Origin: Bacteroidota bacterium | GTDB taxonomy: Bacteria; Bacteroidota; Bacteroidia; B-17B0; Aurantibacillaceae | Direction: 5' to 3' | Length of the DNA stretch: 50,354 bases | NCBI GenBank assembly: GCA_900299295.1 | Contig: OMJH01000017.1 | Location: 1 to 50,354 of the forward strand | Shown here: positions 42,232 to 50,354 of the stretch, piece by piece | Layout: the number at the start of each line of letters is the position of its first letter | How positions within the stretch are numbered: the stretch's first letter is position 1 | Program-made: the position numbers and the translations under genes | The notes under the pieces: model-generated | Told to the model about the DNA's origin: nothing | The model's input: the letters and a program-made list of their open reading frames with translations, nothing else | The model's database searches: none

Positions 42232-44634
42232 TTACTGCAATACAATTTTTCGTACGGAAACACCTCTTTCACTGATAAATTTTATAAAATAAACGCCTTT
42301 CGGAAAACGAGAAAGATTCACTGACCTTTGATTATTTCCTTTTGATAAATCTTCCATAATCTCACGGTAAAGTTCCTCCCCGTTTAAATTTGTTACCTGC
42401 AAAATAAGAGAAGACTTCGAATCTAAACGCGTTGCCCAATTGACAATTCCATCAGCGCTTGGGTTCGGGAAAACATAAAAATAAGAAGTATTAACATCAG
42501 CTTTTGTTCCGAGCGGTGTTGTCAGGTTAACCAAATAATCTTCCGTTTCTCCGGAACCAAAATTAAGACAGGCAGAAGTTGAATCCAACGCGCCCGCAGT
42601 TGACCTTGATCGAATACGCATTCCGGTTAACCCCATTCCTACGTTCGTGGGTACTTGAAAAGATTTTACGTTAACAACACCTGCTGTTGAGGTTGTACAA
42701 ACCTGCGTTCCTTCGGTTGCTTCAAAAATACCATTCTGGTTATAATCAATCCACATTTCACATTTTGCATTGCCCTGTAATAAAACGTAAATGTTATAGG
42801 AAAACCCCCATATTAAATCGCCTGTTGTATTCCCGATTGCAGGATATTGTGTATAAAAAGTAGTTGAACATCCCGTTAACCCATTTGCCAATGTGGTGTT
42901 GTCTATCGCAACCGAATCAATTGTGGTTGCAGGCGTATTTACACATCCGCCGCCAATTCCGCTTACGCAGTAACAATTGTAAAAGGGTTGAATAACCACA
43001 GATACCACCGACGAAGTGTCTGACTGGCCACTACATGTTACCACACAAGCATATAGCGTATTTACTGTTGGTGTGGCGTTAAAAGATGGGCTAGTCGCAC
43101 CCGTTACATTGCTCCATGTCGTTCCGCCATCTGTTGAAGAAATCCATTGCACACTGCTTCCAAAACCGCTTGTAAATCCACTTACCGAAAGGGTCACCTG
43201 ATTACCGGAACAGATCGTATCATTGCTAATGGAAGCAACTCCTGCTGTGGGCGGAGCAACACAAGCCTGCGCAGGATCAATCGTAATCAAATAATCTTCC
43301 GTTTCACCCGATCCAAAGGTCGTACAAGCAGTGGTAGAATCATTCGCTCCGTTCGCGGCTCTCGAACGAACTCTCATTCCTGTTAAACCGGTCATCGCCG
43401 TTAGAGGAATATTTACCTGAGAAGTAACAACTGTATTTGCTGTTGAAGTAAGACATAACTGTGTCCATTCAGCCGGTTCAAATACTCCATTATGATTATA
43501 ATCAATCCAAACAGATGATTTGACATTACCGGTGTAGGAGGTATAAAACTGGTACGATTGACCTTGTGTTAAGTTTGCTGTAGTGTTTCCGGTTGCCGGG
43601 TAAGCTGTATAGAATACTGTTGAACAACCTGTAAGTCCATTTGCAAGTGTTGTACCTCCTATTGCAACTGAATCGATTGCGGTTGCCTGGGTAACGCAAC
43701 CACCTCCAATACCTGAAACACAATAACAATTATAAAATGGATTTACATCCACCAATACGGCATTTGAAGTGTCAGACTGCCCTGAACATGTAACCATGCA
43801 GGCAAAATAAGTTGCAGCAGTTATTGGTGTAGAGAAGGTGGAATTTGTTGCTCCGCCGATAGCTGTCCATATTATACCATTCGTTGATGAAAGCCACTGA
43901 TAGGTCAATCCTGATGCGGTTGTTGTTCCATTAAGTGTTAAAGACACCGGATTATTTCCACAAACAGCAACCGGGTTGGCAACCGTGGTACCGGCTACGG
44001 GAGTTCCTGTGCAAGCCAATACCGGAACAAAAACGAATTGCACGTTATGTCGGTTACCATTGATTAAGGTCCCATTGCCTCCGGGAGGGGTACCACTGCC
44101 AGTTAAGCTTTGCCAATATTGTTCCCTTGCCGCCGTAACTGCTGAATATCGAAATCCCTTACCAAGTATCTGAGCATCCGTGCCTGCAGTACCCCCGGAG
44201 TTGGTTTCAATAATAATTTCCAGATTATTGGTTGAATTGTAAATATAAGGTGTAGATAAATTAACCATTGTCCATTGCCCTTTTACGAAAGATGAAGCAG
44301 GTATCGAATCACTATACACGAGTAGCGCTCCGCTTTCTTCAGTTGCAACCGTGGAGGCGGTGAATGTAGAGTCGGTAACTTCCTTGATAAAAATTTTAGT
44401 TTTTGCATAACCTGGATTATTTATTGTGTCACAATAAAAACCAATCTGCGTGATTTGTCCGGAAGCATTTATTTCAGCATGAGTATATTTAATAGCTGTC
44501 CTTTCGTACGCGCGATTTGTACCAAATGGTTTTCGCCACGGACTCTGCGTTAATCCTGTGCCAACTGGATTTGCTGAAGGAATAATTACTGTTTGAGCTT
44601 TAAATCCGCAAATCAGCATTAGCGATAAAAACAA
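42232..44634 (-). CDS. GEVED-repeat secreted protein with T9SS sorting domain, signal peptide interrupted
   Basis: Seen: 800 residues from a TTG at 44634, but this start gives only a stub signal peptide (FLSLMLICGFKAQ) with no basic residues. Nine codons upstream, an ATG at 44661 gives MNQKS, then TAA, then TLILFLSLMLICGFKAQ, a perfect signal peptide but for the stop. Domain order: N-terminal beta domain (about 14-205); two copies of an Ig-like plus GEVED unit (about 208-452 and 458-704; GSGETEDYL ends each); and a type A T9SS domain (VFPNPSADGIVNW, LSRFPKGVYFIKF). Known: GEVED modules occur in large secreted surface proteins. It may be a recent pseudogene, a sequence error, or be rescued by a non-ATG start. 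Confidence 0.78.
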   Translation of the reverse strand: MFLSLMLICGFKAQTVIIPSANPVGTGLTQSPWRKPFGTNRAYERTAIKYTHAEINASGQITQIGFYCDTINNPGYAKTKIFIKEVTDSTFTASTVATEESGALLVYSDSIPASSFVKGQWTMVNLSTPYIYNSTNNLEIIIETNSGGTAGTDAQILGKGFRYSAVTAAREQYWQSLTGSGTPPGGNGTLINGNRHNVQFVFVPVLACTGTPVAGTTVANPVAVCGNNPVSLTLNGTTTASGLTYQWLSSTNGIIWTAIGGATNSTFSTPITAATYFACMVTCSGQSDTSNAVLVDVNPFYNCYCVSGIGGGCVTQATAIDSVAIGGTTLANGLTGCSTVFYTAYPATGNTTANLTQGQSYQFYTSYTGNVKSSVWIDYNHNGVFEPAEWTQLCLTSTANTVVTSQVNIPLTAMTGLTGMRVRSRAANGANDSTTACTTFGSGETEDYLITIDPAQACVAPPTAGVASISNDTICSGNQVTLSVSGFTSGFGSSVQWISSTDGGTTWSNVTGATSPSFNATPTVNTLYACVVTCSGQSDTSSVVSVVIQPFYNCYCVSGIGGGCVNTPATTIDSVAIDNTTLANGLTGCSTTFYTQYPAIGNTTGDLIWGFSYNIYVLLQGNAKCEMWIDYNQNGIFEATEGTQVCTTSTAGVVNVKSFQVPTNVGMGLTGMRIRSRSTAGALDSTSACLNFGSGETEDYLVNLTTPLGTKADVNTSYFYVFPNPSADGIVNWATRLDSKSSLILQVTNLNGEELYREIMEDLSKGNNQRSVNLSRFPKGVYFIKFISERGVSVRKIVLQ
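42523..43263 (-). repeat. Ig-like/GEVED repeat unit 2 of the GEVED protein
   Basis: Codes for residues of about 458-704. It shares FYNCYCVSGIGGGCV, TLANGLTGCST, FGSGETEDYL and VTCSGQSDTS with unit 1 (43279-44013), so it is a tandem duplication of about 245 codons with only a short linker between copies. Confidence 0.75.
43279..44013 (-). repeat. Ig-like/GEVED repeat unit 1 of the GEVED protein
   Basis: Codes for residues of about 208-452, upstream copy of the tandem pair. Same module order as unit 2; protein identity is clearly higher in the motif blocks than in the loops. Confidence 0.75.
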
Positions 44635-44661
44635 GATCAGGGTTTAACTTTTTTGATTCAT
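44635..44661 (-). other. Remnant of the GEVED protein's signal-peptide start with in-frame TAA
   Basis: On the minus strand: ATG AAT CAA AAA AGT, then TAA at 44646-44644, then ACC CTG ATC joining the frame at TTG 44634. A one-base change (for instance from AAA or TTA) accounts for the stop. The basic n-region (MNQK) and the hydrophobic core are otherwise normal. Confidence 0.75.
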
Positions 44662-44761
44662 AATTTGTTTATTTATTGGTTTAAAGGTAATTCTTTAACA
44701 AATACCGATAAAAAAATTTACCGATTTATCTTTTGGATTGGCCTATGCTTTTTTTGAATTA

Positions 44762-45997
44762 CTAAATTTTCAAATTCAAATGCGAAGCAACAATTGATTT
44801 AGCTGCAACATAGGCTGTACTCCATGCCGCCTGAAAATTAAATCCGCCCGTAACGCCGTCTACGTTCAATACTTCGCCGGCGAAATACAATCCACGAATA
44901 CGCTTACACTCCATAGTTTTCATATCCACGTCATTCAGGTCTACTCCTCCACACGTAACAAATTCTTCCTTAAAAGTTGTTTTCCCACTCATCGTGTAAA
45001 CATCGCTTCCTAATTTATTCACTAAACGTTGAATGGATTTTGAGTTCTGTTCACTCCAGTTTTTTGACAATTCAATCCCTGATGAAACTAAAAGATACGC
45101 CCATAATCGCCTTGGTAAATGAAAAATAGCTGAATTTTCCGGGAATGAATTTGATTTTTGATGTATTGCATTCATCAGTGTTGCCCGTATCTGTTCCTCA
45201 TTTTCAAATTCAGTCCAGTTAATAATAATTTCTGCGGCGTAATTTCTTTCATGAAAAAACTCGGCTGCAAATGCGGAAAGTTTTAATACCGCCGGACCAC
45301 TGAATCCCCAATGCGTAATGAGTAACGGACCCCGGTATCGATATTTTGTTCCCGCAACTTTTACCTCAACGTTCGGAATACTAATACCCATTAATTCCGT
45401 TACAGACTGTGCTTTTAAATTAATGGTAAATAAACTTGGAACCGGAGAAATAATGCGAATGCCCAATGAATGTAAAAAATGATAGCCTTGAAGTTTATTA
45501 AAACCTCCGGCAGCCACAACAACAGACGAACAATTAATTTCATCTTTATGTGTTTTTACAACAAAATTTCCGATTGTTCCTTCAACTGAAATTACCTCAC
45601 AGGAAGTGCGGACGGAAACATGTTTAGCATTACAGGCATCAAACAAACAAGTTATAATGCTTTGTGAAGAATCTGATTTTGGAAATATTCTTCCATCCTG
45701 TTCCGTTTTCAACGGAACGCCCCGCGATTCAAACCACGCTTTCGTCTCCGCTACACCAAATTGATGAAAAACGTGTTTAAGTTGCCTGGCTCCCCTGGGA
45801 TAATTCTGAATCAAATCGGAAATATGTGTGCAATCGTGCGTTACATTGCAGCGACCTCCACCGGAAATCCGGACTTTAGAAAGCAGCTTTGAAGACTTCT
45901 CAAGAATAATAATTTGCGTTTCAGGAGCCATTTCGACAAGGTTTGCCGCTGAGAAAAAACCAGCAGCTCCCCCACCGATTATAACAACCTTATGCAT
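44762..45997 (-). CDS. HI0933/BaiN-family FAD-dependent oxidoreductase
   Basis: Seen: 411 residues. FAD-binding VVIIGGGAAGFFSAANL at the N-terminus, then the family marker KVRISGGGRCNVTH (about 41-54), VVVAAGGFNKLQGY, and the closing NVDGVTGGFNFQAAWSTAYVAAKS. Known: this widespread flavoprotein group has a Rossmann domain plus an inserted beta domain. Few members have proven functions; some reduce steroid or quinone-like substrates. The gene starts 24 bases after hutI ends, so the two may share a transcript without an obvious biochemical link. Confidence 0.88.
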   Translation of the reverse strand: MHKVVIIGGGAAGFFSAANLVEMAPETQIIILEKSSKLLSKVRISGGGRCNVTHDCTHISDLIQNYPRGARQLKHVFHQFGVAETKAWFESRGVPLKTEQDGRIFPKSDSSQSIITCLFDACNAKHVSVRTSCEVISVEGTIGNFVVKTHKDEINCSSVVVAAGGFNKLQGYHFLHSLGIRIISPVPSLFTINLKAQSVTELMGISIPNVEVKVAGTKYRYRGPLLITHWGFSGPAVLKLSAFAAEFFHERNYAAEIIINWTEFENEEQIRATLMNAIHQKSNSFPENSAIFHLPRRLWAYLLVSSGIELSKNWSEQNSKSIQRLVNKLGSDVYTMSGKTTFKEEFVTCGGVDLNDVDMKTMECKRIRGLYFAGEVLNVDGVTGGFNFQAAWSTAYVAAKSIVASHLNLKI

Positions 45998-46021
45998 GAT
46001 TATCTTGATTCAAAAACGAAA

Positions 46022-47266
46022 TCAAAAAACATTTCCGTTAACAATTACCTTATCGATTAAATCCGCTGTAAAACTATACGGTATATAAGCAAGCGAAGGA
46101 ATTTCTTTTGTAATAATTACATTCCCTCTTTTACCATGAGCAATACTTCCAACTTCATGTTGCAATTCCATTGCGTATGCCCCGTTTAGGGTTGCTGCAT
46201 TAATTGCCTCTTCAGGCAACATTCGTAATTTTATACAGGCCAGAGAAATTACAAAACTCATTTTACCCGAGGGCGAAGAACCCGGGTTATAATCGCTTGC
46301 CAATGCCAAAGGAAGGCCGCTACTGATTATTTTTCGTGCAGGCGGATAATCAAATCCAAGAAAAAAAGCAGTTGATGGCAGTAAGGTAGGCATTGTATTA
46401 CTGTTCAATAATTCTTCTATTTCATTGTCAGCTGTAAATTCTAAATGATCCACTGAAACCGCGCGATGCTTCACTCCCACTTGTATACCTCCGGAATAAT
46501 CAAGTTCGTTCGCGTGAATTTTTGGCTTAATACCATACGAACCTGCTGCGCTTAAAATACGCTCGGTTTGTTCAACATCAAAAAAACCACGATCACAAAA
46601 CACATCTACGTAATCCGCAAGTTCTTCTGCAGCCACAGCAGGAATCATCTCCTTTACGACTAAATCCACGTATGCATCACGGTTCGATTTAAATTCAGCC
46701 GGAAAAGAATGCGCTCCCAAAAAAGTAGACTTAATTGGAATCGGAGACACTTCTTTTAATCGTTTTATCACCCGTAACATTTTTAATTCCGACTCCAGAT
46801 TCAGTCCGTAACCACTTTTAATTTCTACTGCTCCGGTTCCATTTTTTATCACTTCATTCAAACGCATTAACGCACTTTCATATAAATCGTTTTCAGAAGT
46901 GTTTCGTAATAGTTCTGCAGAATTTACAATCCCGCCTCCGCGTTTCGCAATTTCCTCATAGCTTAACCCGTTTATCTTATCCACAAATTCAGATTCCCGT
47001 GTTCCCGCGAAAACCATATGCGTATGACTGTCGCACCAGCTGGGTAATACAAATTTTCCTGCTGCATCAATTACCTCCAAAAAACGCCAGTCCTCAATCC
47101 CCGGAAAATTTTCCATACTTCCGTAATCGGCAATTTTACCCTCATCAATCGCAAGCCATGCGTCATTAATGCATGGCAATTTAGCCATTTCCTCTCCGCT
47201 CACTTTTTGAACTGAAACGTCATGAATTCCAACAAGTGTCTTAATATTTTTAATGAGAATTTTCAT
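46022..47266 (-). CDS. hutI: Imidazolonepropionase
   Basis: Seen: 414 residues from ATG 47266. The frame extends to 47320, but that extension (MCSDLSCFHERLLC) is not family-like and would run through the promoter. Metal ligands: DSHTHMVFAGTR (His81, His83), LGAHS (His186), HANELDYSGG and LASDYNPGSSP with the catalytic Asp. GGGIVNS and EIKSGYGL are also conserved. Known: HutI hydrolyses 4-imidazolone-5-propionate to N-formimidoyl-L-glutamate, third step of histidine breakdown. HutH, HutU and the later enzymes are not in the window. A -7 box ends 5 nt before the start codon. Confidence 0.94.
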   Translation of the reverse strand: MKILIKNIKTLVGIHDVSVQKVSGEEMAKLPCINDAWLAIDEGKIADYGSMENFPGIEDWRFLEVIDAAGKFVLPSWCDSHTHMVFAGTRESEFVDKINGLSYEEIAKRGGGIVNSAELLRNTSENDLYESALMRLNEVIKNGTGAVEIKSGYGLNLESELKMLRVIKRLKEVSPIPIKSTFLGAHSFPAEFKSNRDAYVDLVVKEMIPAVAAEELADYVDVFCDRGFFDVEQTERILSAAGSYGIKPKIHANELDYSGGIQVGVKHRAVSVDHLEFTADNEIEELLNSNTMPTLLPSTAFFLGFDYPPARKIISSGLPLALASDYNPGSSPSGKMSFVISLACIKLRMLPEEAINAATLNGAYAMELQHEVGSIAHGKRGNVIITKEIPSLAYIPYSFTADLIDKVIVNGNVF

Positions 47267-47271
47267 AGTAT

Positions 47272-47279
47272 CAAAAATA
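47272..47279 (-). promoter_or_regulatory. Candidate -7 box for hutI, nearly leaderless
   Basis: TATTTTTG on the minus strand ends 5 nt before ATG 47266. This supports the shorter hutI start and predicts an almost leaderless transcript. No -33 TTG at standard spacing (a TTTG lies 26 nt away). Confidence 0.4.
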
Positions 47280-47351
47280 CACAATAATCTTTCGTGGAAG
47301 CATGACAAATCACTGCACATGAATTAAGCAAATTGAATTATCTTAGCAGAC

Positions 47352-48431
47352 ATGAGCGGAAATTCCTTTGGAAAGATTTTAAAACTTAGCACCTTCGGTG
47401 AATCGCACGGACCTGCGGTTGGCGGCGTATTGGAAGGAATTCCATCAGGAATGAATATCGATAAAGAATTTATTCAACATCAGCTCAACCGGCGAAAACC
47501 GGGGCAATCTTCAATAACTTCACCCCGTCTGGAAGGCGATGAGATTGAATTTTTATCGGGAATTTTTGAGGGAAAATCTATCGGAACACCCATCGCCTTT
47601 CTGGTTCGGAATAAAGATCAAAAACCGGAAGATTATGAAAAGCTGAAAGATGTATTTCGTCCCTCGCATGCCGATTTTACCTATGAGGCCAAATACGGAT
47701 TACGCGATTACCGAGGTGGAGGAAGATCATCAGCGCGCGAAACAATTGCTCGCGTTGCCAGTGGAGCAATTGCACAACTGCTATTGCAGCAAAACAAAAT
47801 TCAAATCGTTGCTTATGTTTCACAAGTTCACCAACTGAAATTAAACAAGCATTATTCCGAACTGAATTTTAAGGATATCGACTCAAACGCAGTTCGATGC
47901 CCTGACAAGGAGACAGCAGAAAAATTTATTCAACTGATTGAATCCATAAAAGAGAGCGGTAACACTGTGGGGGGTATAATTTCCTGCGTTATTAAAAACG
48001 TTCCCGCCGGACTCGGTGAGCCTGTGTTTGATAAACTTCATGCTGATTTAGGAAAGGCAATGCTGAGCATCAATGCCGTGAAAGGTTTTGAAATAGGTTC
48101 CGGATTCGATTCAGTAAATTTTACAGGACAAGAATTGAACGACATCTTTGAAATCCGTGAAGAAAAAATCAGAACCCGCAGCAACAATTCGGGGGGAATT
48201 CAGGGAGGGATCTCGAACGGGGAAGATATTTTCTTTCGTGTTGCGTTCAAACCGATTGCTACTGTTTTACAAGAGCAAGAATCCGTTACCCGAACCGGAG
48301 CATCAACCAAAATTAAGGTCGATGGCCGACATGATCCCTGCGTATTGCCGCGTGCTGTTCCTATTGTAGAAAGTATGGCGGCACTTGTCATCGCCGATCA
48401 TTGGTTAAGAAACAAAACTTCAAGAATTTAA
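47352..48431 (+). CDS. aroC: Chorismate synthase
   Basis: Seen: 359 residues, normal length. Signatures are complete: GESHGPAVGGVLEGIPSGM (about 17-35), YRGGGRSSARETIARVASGAIA, IRTRSNNSGGIQGGISNG and RHDPCVLPRAVPIVESMAALVIADH. Known: it converts EPSP to chorismate with reduced FMN, the last step of the shikimate pathway. Divergent from hutI across 85 bases, and 4 bases before a symporter gene. No other aro genes are in the window. Confidence 0.96.
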   Translation: MSGNSFGKILKLSTFGESHGPAVGGVLEGIPSGMNIDKEFIQHQLNRRKPGQSSITSPRLEGDEIEFLSGIFEGKSIGTPIAFLVRNKDQKPEDYEKLKDVFRPSHADFTYEAKYGLRDYRGGGRSSARETIARVASGAIAQLLLQQNKIQIVAYVSQVHQLKLNKHYSELNFKDIDSNAVRCPDKETAEKFIQLIESIKESGNTVGGIISCVIKNVPAGLGEPVFDKLHADLGKAMLSINAVKGFEIGSGFDSVNFTGQELNDIFEIREEKIRTRSNNSGGIQGGISNGEDIFFRVAFKPIATVLQEQESVTRTGASTKIKVDGRHDPCVLPRAVPIVESMAALVIADHWLRNKTSRI

Positions 48432-48435
48432 TCCA

Positions 48436-49791
48436 ATGCCAAAAAATCGTTTGCTTCGTTTTATTCTAATCGCCCTTATCAGCGGAGTTGTACTTGGTAC
48501 CATCATCAACCTAAACGCAGAAAAAAAATTAAAATCACTTGACAAACCTTTTTCTGCATTTACAGCTCAATACGGAAATACAGATGAGGCGAAACGTGCG
48601 TACGAAACACATTTGGAAAACACTAAAAAAGAAAAACAGGATTATAAAAAATCGTTAGCCGCACCTTTCAATACCTTTAGTCAGATTTTCCTTTTACTCA
48701 TCAAAATGATTATTGCCCCGCTGGTATTTTCGGTACTGGTGCTGGGAATTGGAAAAGTAGGCGACATCAGGGTAATGGGCAGAATTGGCATAAAAACTAT
48801 CGTTTATTTCATGTGCGCAACGCTTATCGCGTTATGTATTGGACTTGTTATCGCGAACATATTTAAACCCGGTAAGTATATGACAATGGAATTACCCAAA
48901 GCGGGAACTGAAACAGGTGTTCAGGCAAATAAGCAAACTGCATCGCATTTCATTGAACACGTAATTCCATCCAGTATAATCCGCGCAATGGCTGAAAACG
49001 ACATTCTTCCCATAGTTGTCTTTTCAGTTTTCTTCGGAATTGCAATCAGTTATGTTGGTGAAAAAGGCAAACCCATAATTAAAACATGCGAATCACTAAG
49101 CGAGGTAATGTTTAAACTAACCGATATCATTATGAAGTTTGCACCATTGGGTATTTTCGGCGCCATAACTGCAATACTGATACAACAAGGGCCGTCGATT
49201 ATGGCTGGATATATTTATCTAATCGCATGCTTTTTCGGCGGCTTATTATTTTTCATTTTTGTTGTTCTGTTTCTTGTTTGTATTGCTTTTCGTATTCCGT
49301 TTTTCAGTTTGTTGAGTGCCATTAAAGAACCGGCCATACTTGCATTCAGCACCGCAAGTTCGGAAGCCGCAATGCCGGTAACAATCGAAAATTTGGAGAA
49401 ATTCGGTATCAGCAATCGTGTAGTAAGTTTTGTGCTTCCGCTCGGGTATTCCTTTAACCTGGATGGAAGTATCATGTATATGACCTTTGCCACTGCATTT
49501 ATTGCTCAGGCATATGGTATGGATATGAGCACCGGTGATCAAATTCAAATGATGTTGATACTTTTATTGGCGAGCAAAGGAATTGCCGGAGTTCCGCGTG
49601 CTTCATTAGTGGTTATTGCAGGGATGCTTTCCACATTTCATATTCCCGCCGAAGGTTTACTGCTTGTACTCGCCATTGATCAAATTTTGGATATGGGACG
49701 CTCAGCCACGAACGTTGTTGGAAATGCTGTGGCTAGCGCCGTGGTCGCAAAGTCTGAAAATGAATTTACCCCAAACGCCAATTTAAGGTAA
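48436..49791 (+). CDS. Dicarboxylate/amino acid:cation symporter (DAACS family)
   Basis: Seen: 451 residues, eight transmembrane helices plus two hairpins. The HP1 Ser-rich motif is ASSEAAMP (about 307-314), followed by FNLDGSIMYM (the NMDGT equivalent), SKGIAGVPRASLV (HP2) and DQILDMGRSATNVVGNAVA. Known: members take up glutamate, aspartate or C4-dicarboxylates with H+ or Na+. Odd: the loop between TM1 and TM2 (about residues 28-78) is some 30-40 residues longer than in GltPh, charged and helical (EAKRAYETHLENTKKEKQDYKK is within it). Four bases after aroC. Confidence 0.92.
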   Translation: MPKNRLLRFILIALISGVVLGTIINLNAEKKLKSLDKPFSAFTAQYGNTDEAKRAYETHLENTKKEKQDYKKSLAAPFNTFSQIFLLLIKMIIAPLVFSVLVLGIGKVGDIRVMGRIGIKTIVYFMCATLIALCIGLVIANIFKPGKYMTMELPKAGTETGVQANKQTASHFIEHVIPSSIIRAMAENDILPIVVFSVFFGIAISYVGEKGKPIIKTCESLSEVMFKLTDIIMKFAPLGIFGAITAILIQQGPSIMAGYIYLIACFFGGLLFFIFVVLFLVCIAFRIPFFSLLSAIKEPAILAFSTASSEAAMPVTIENLEKFGISNRVVSFVLPLGYSFNLDGSIMYMTFATAFIAQAYGMDMSTGDQIQMMLILLLASKGIAGVPRASLVVIAGMLSTFHIPAEGLLLVLAIDQILDMGRSATNVVGNAVASAVVAKSENEFTPNANLR

Positions 49792-49805
49792 GGTGTGTTC
49801 CAACT

Positions 49806-50354
49806 ATGGAATCTTCAAAAATCTTAAATGAAATTCCTTTTCTTCGAATTATTTTACCTTTCATAGCAGGCATTATAATTTACCTGAACTTATCTTCCGC
49901 ACTCAATTGCATTTATTATGTATTGCTTTTCTTTTGCCTGACTTTCCTTTTGTGGAGGAAAATGAAAAAAAATAATAGCGAATTTTTGAAAAACAGCTTT
50001 GGCGGATGTAGTCAGTTATTTTTAATTTTTTTCGGCTACCAGTTTGCATTTCAACACGAACACTTCAACGATAAAAATAATTATTCAAATTACCCAATGC
50101 TGCCCCAAGAGTTTATTGCGGTGGTTGGGGATATTCCTGTTAAAGGAGAAAAAGTGATAAAGGCAGAATTACAAATACAGAAAATTCGAACAAACGACAA
50201 ATGGGAAAAATCAGGTGGAAAACTGCTTGCGTATATCCATGAAAAAAAACTACAGAAAATTAATTATGGAGATCAATTACAATTTAAATCACATCTTCAA
50301 TTACCGGAAACTCCAAAAAATCCGGGAGGATTTAATTATTCTTCTTTTTTAAAA
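49806..50354 (+). CDS. comEC: ComEC/Rec2-family DNA-uptake channel, N-terminal part
   Basis: Seen: ATG 49806 opens 183 codons that run off the right edge. Two hydrophobic helices (FLRIILPFIAGIIIYLNL and YYVLLFFCLTFLLW, about residues 12-47) plus a third near 67-77 are followed by a soluble DUF4131/OB-like segment: AVVGDIPVKGEKVIKAELQI, GKLLAYI, INYGDQLQFKSHL, and LPETPKNPGGFNYSSFLK. The NPGGFNY phrase is a hallmark of ComEC just before its polytopic Competence domain. Known: ComEC is the inner-membrane channel for transforming DNA. It lies 14 bases after the symporter gene. Confidence 0.88.
   Translation, partial: MESSKILNEIPFLRIILPFIAGIIIYLNLSSALNCIYYVLLFFCLTFLLWRKMKKNNSEFLKNSFGGCSQLFLIFFGYQFAFQHEHFNDKNNYSNYPMLPQEFIAVVGDIPVKGEKVIKAELQIQKIRTNDKWEKSGGKLLAYIHEKKLQKINYGDQLQFKSHLQLPETPKNPGGFNYSSFLK

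Noticed and set aside
44703-44725. Two copies of TACCGAT 16 bases apart, considered as a repeat array or operator
   Set aside because: Only two 7-bp copies in AT-rich DNA; no third copy or dyad symmetry.
47267-47320. N-terminal extension of hutI (MCSDLSCFHERLLC)
   Set aside because: Not family-like and it crosses the -7 box; ATG 47266 fits the family start.

Overview
The window is a gene-dense, AT-rich piece of a Bacteroidota chromosome, most likely from the Flavobacteriales/Sphingobacteriales side; it cannot be placed more finely. The evidence is a PorU2-like C25 peptidase beside a PorV/PorQ-like barrel, three secreted proteins with type IX secretion (T9SS) C-terminal domains, the long Bacteroidota form of IspG, and recurrent TAnnTTTG -7 boxes in place of sigma-70 promoters. 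About 37 protein genes are called, two of them cut by the window edges. No rRNA, tRNA, CRISPR array, insertion sequence or prophage was seen. The longest gene-free stretch is 212 bases.

Layout. 1-1685: the start of a Tat-exported glycosylasparaginase, a MazG-like pyrophosphohydrolase, and a SiaB-SiaC partner-switch pair. 1816-14465: a plus-strand run for surface polysaccharide (AsnB, GT4 glycosyltransferase, Wza-like lipoprotein, Wzc-like tyrosine kinase, RmlC, WecA/MraY-like initiating transferase, lytic transglycosylase), continuing into uvrA and a LOG-family gene. 14473-16281: a six-module PKD T9SS cargo protein, divergent from ispG. 18302-24593: a six-gene minus-strand run of PAP2 phosphatase, beta-propeller protein, GT-C-like membrane protein, amino-acid permease, SDR and an outer-membrane barrel.

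24675-27195 is a compact sulfide-detoxification operon: a BigR/YgaV-like ArsR repressor, a TauE/SafE exporter, and a persulfide dioxygenase with two rhodanese domains. It lies behind a perfect 10+4+10 palindrome that overlaps the -7 box. 27272-29334 pairs an ECF-like sigma factor with a membrane protein whose cytoplasmic N-terminus looks like an anti-sigma region and whose exported half is a formylglycine-generating-enzyme (FGE) fold without the active-site cysteines. This is my best candidate for an undescribed signalling system. Then come a secreted helical protein, a GSCFA protein, PurS and PssA.

32590-44661 is a T9SS neighbourhood: a PorV/PorQ-like barrel with a natural His-rich tail, a PorU2-like peptidase, a T9SS-type nuclease, a membrane-anchored transglutaminase-like protein, and a GEVED cargo protein whose signal peptide is interrupted by an in-frame TAA. 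44762-50354 holds an HI0933-type flavoprotein and hutI on the minus strand, then aroC, a dicarboxylate symporter and the start of comEC on the plus strand.

Functional assignments come from reading motifs; no searches were run.
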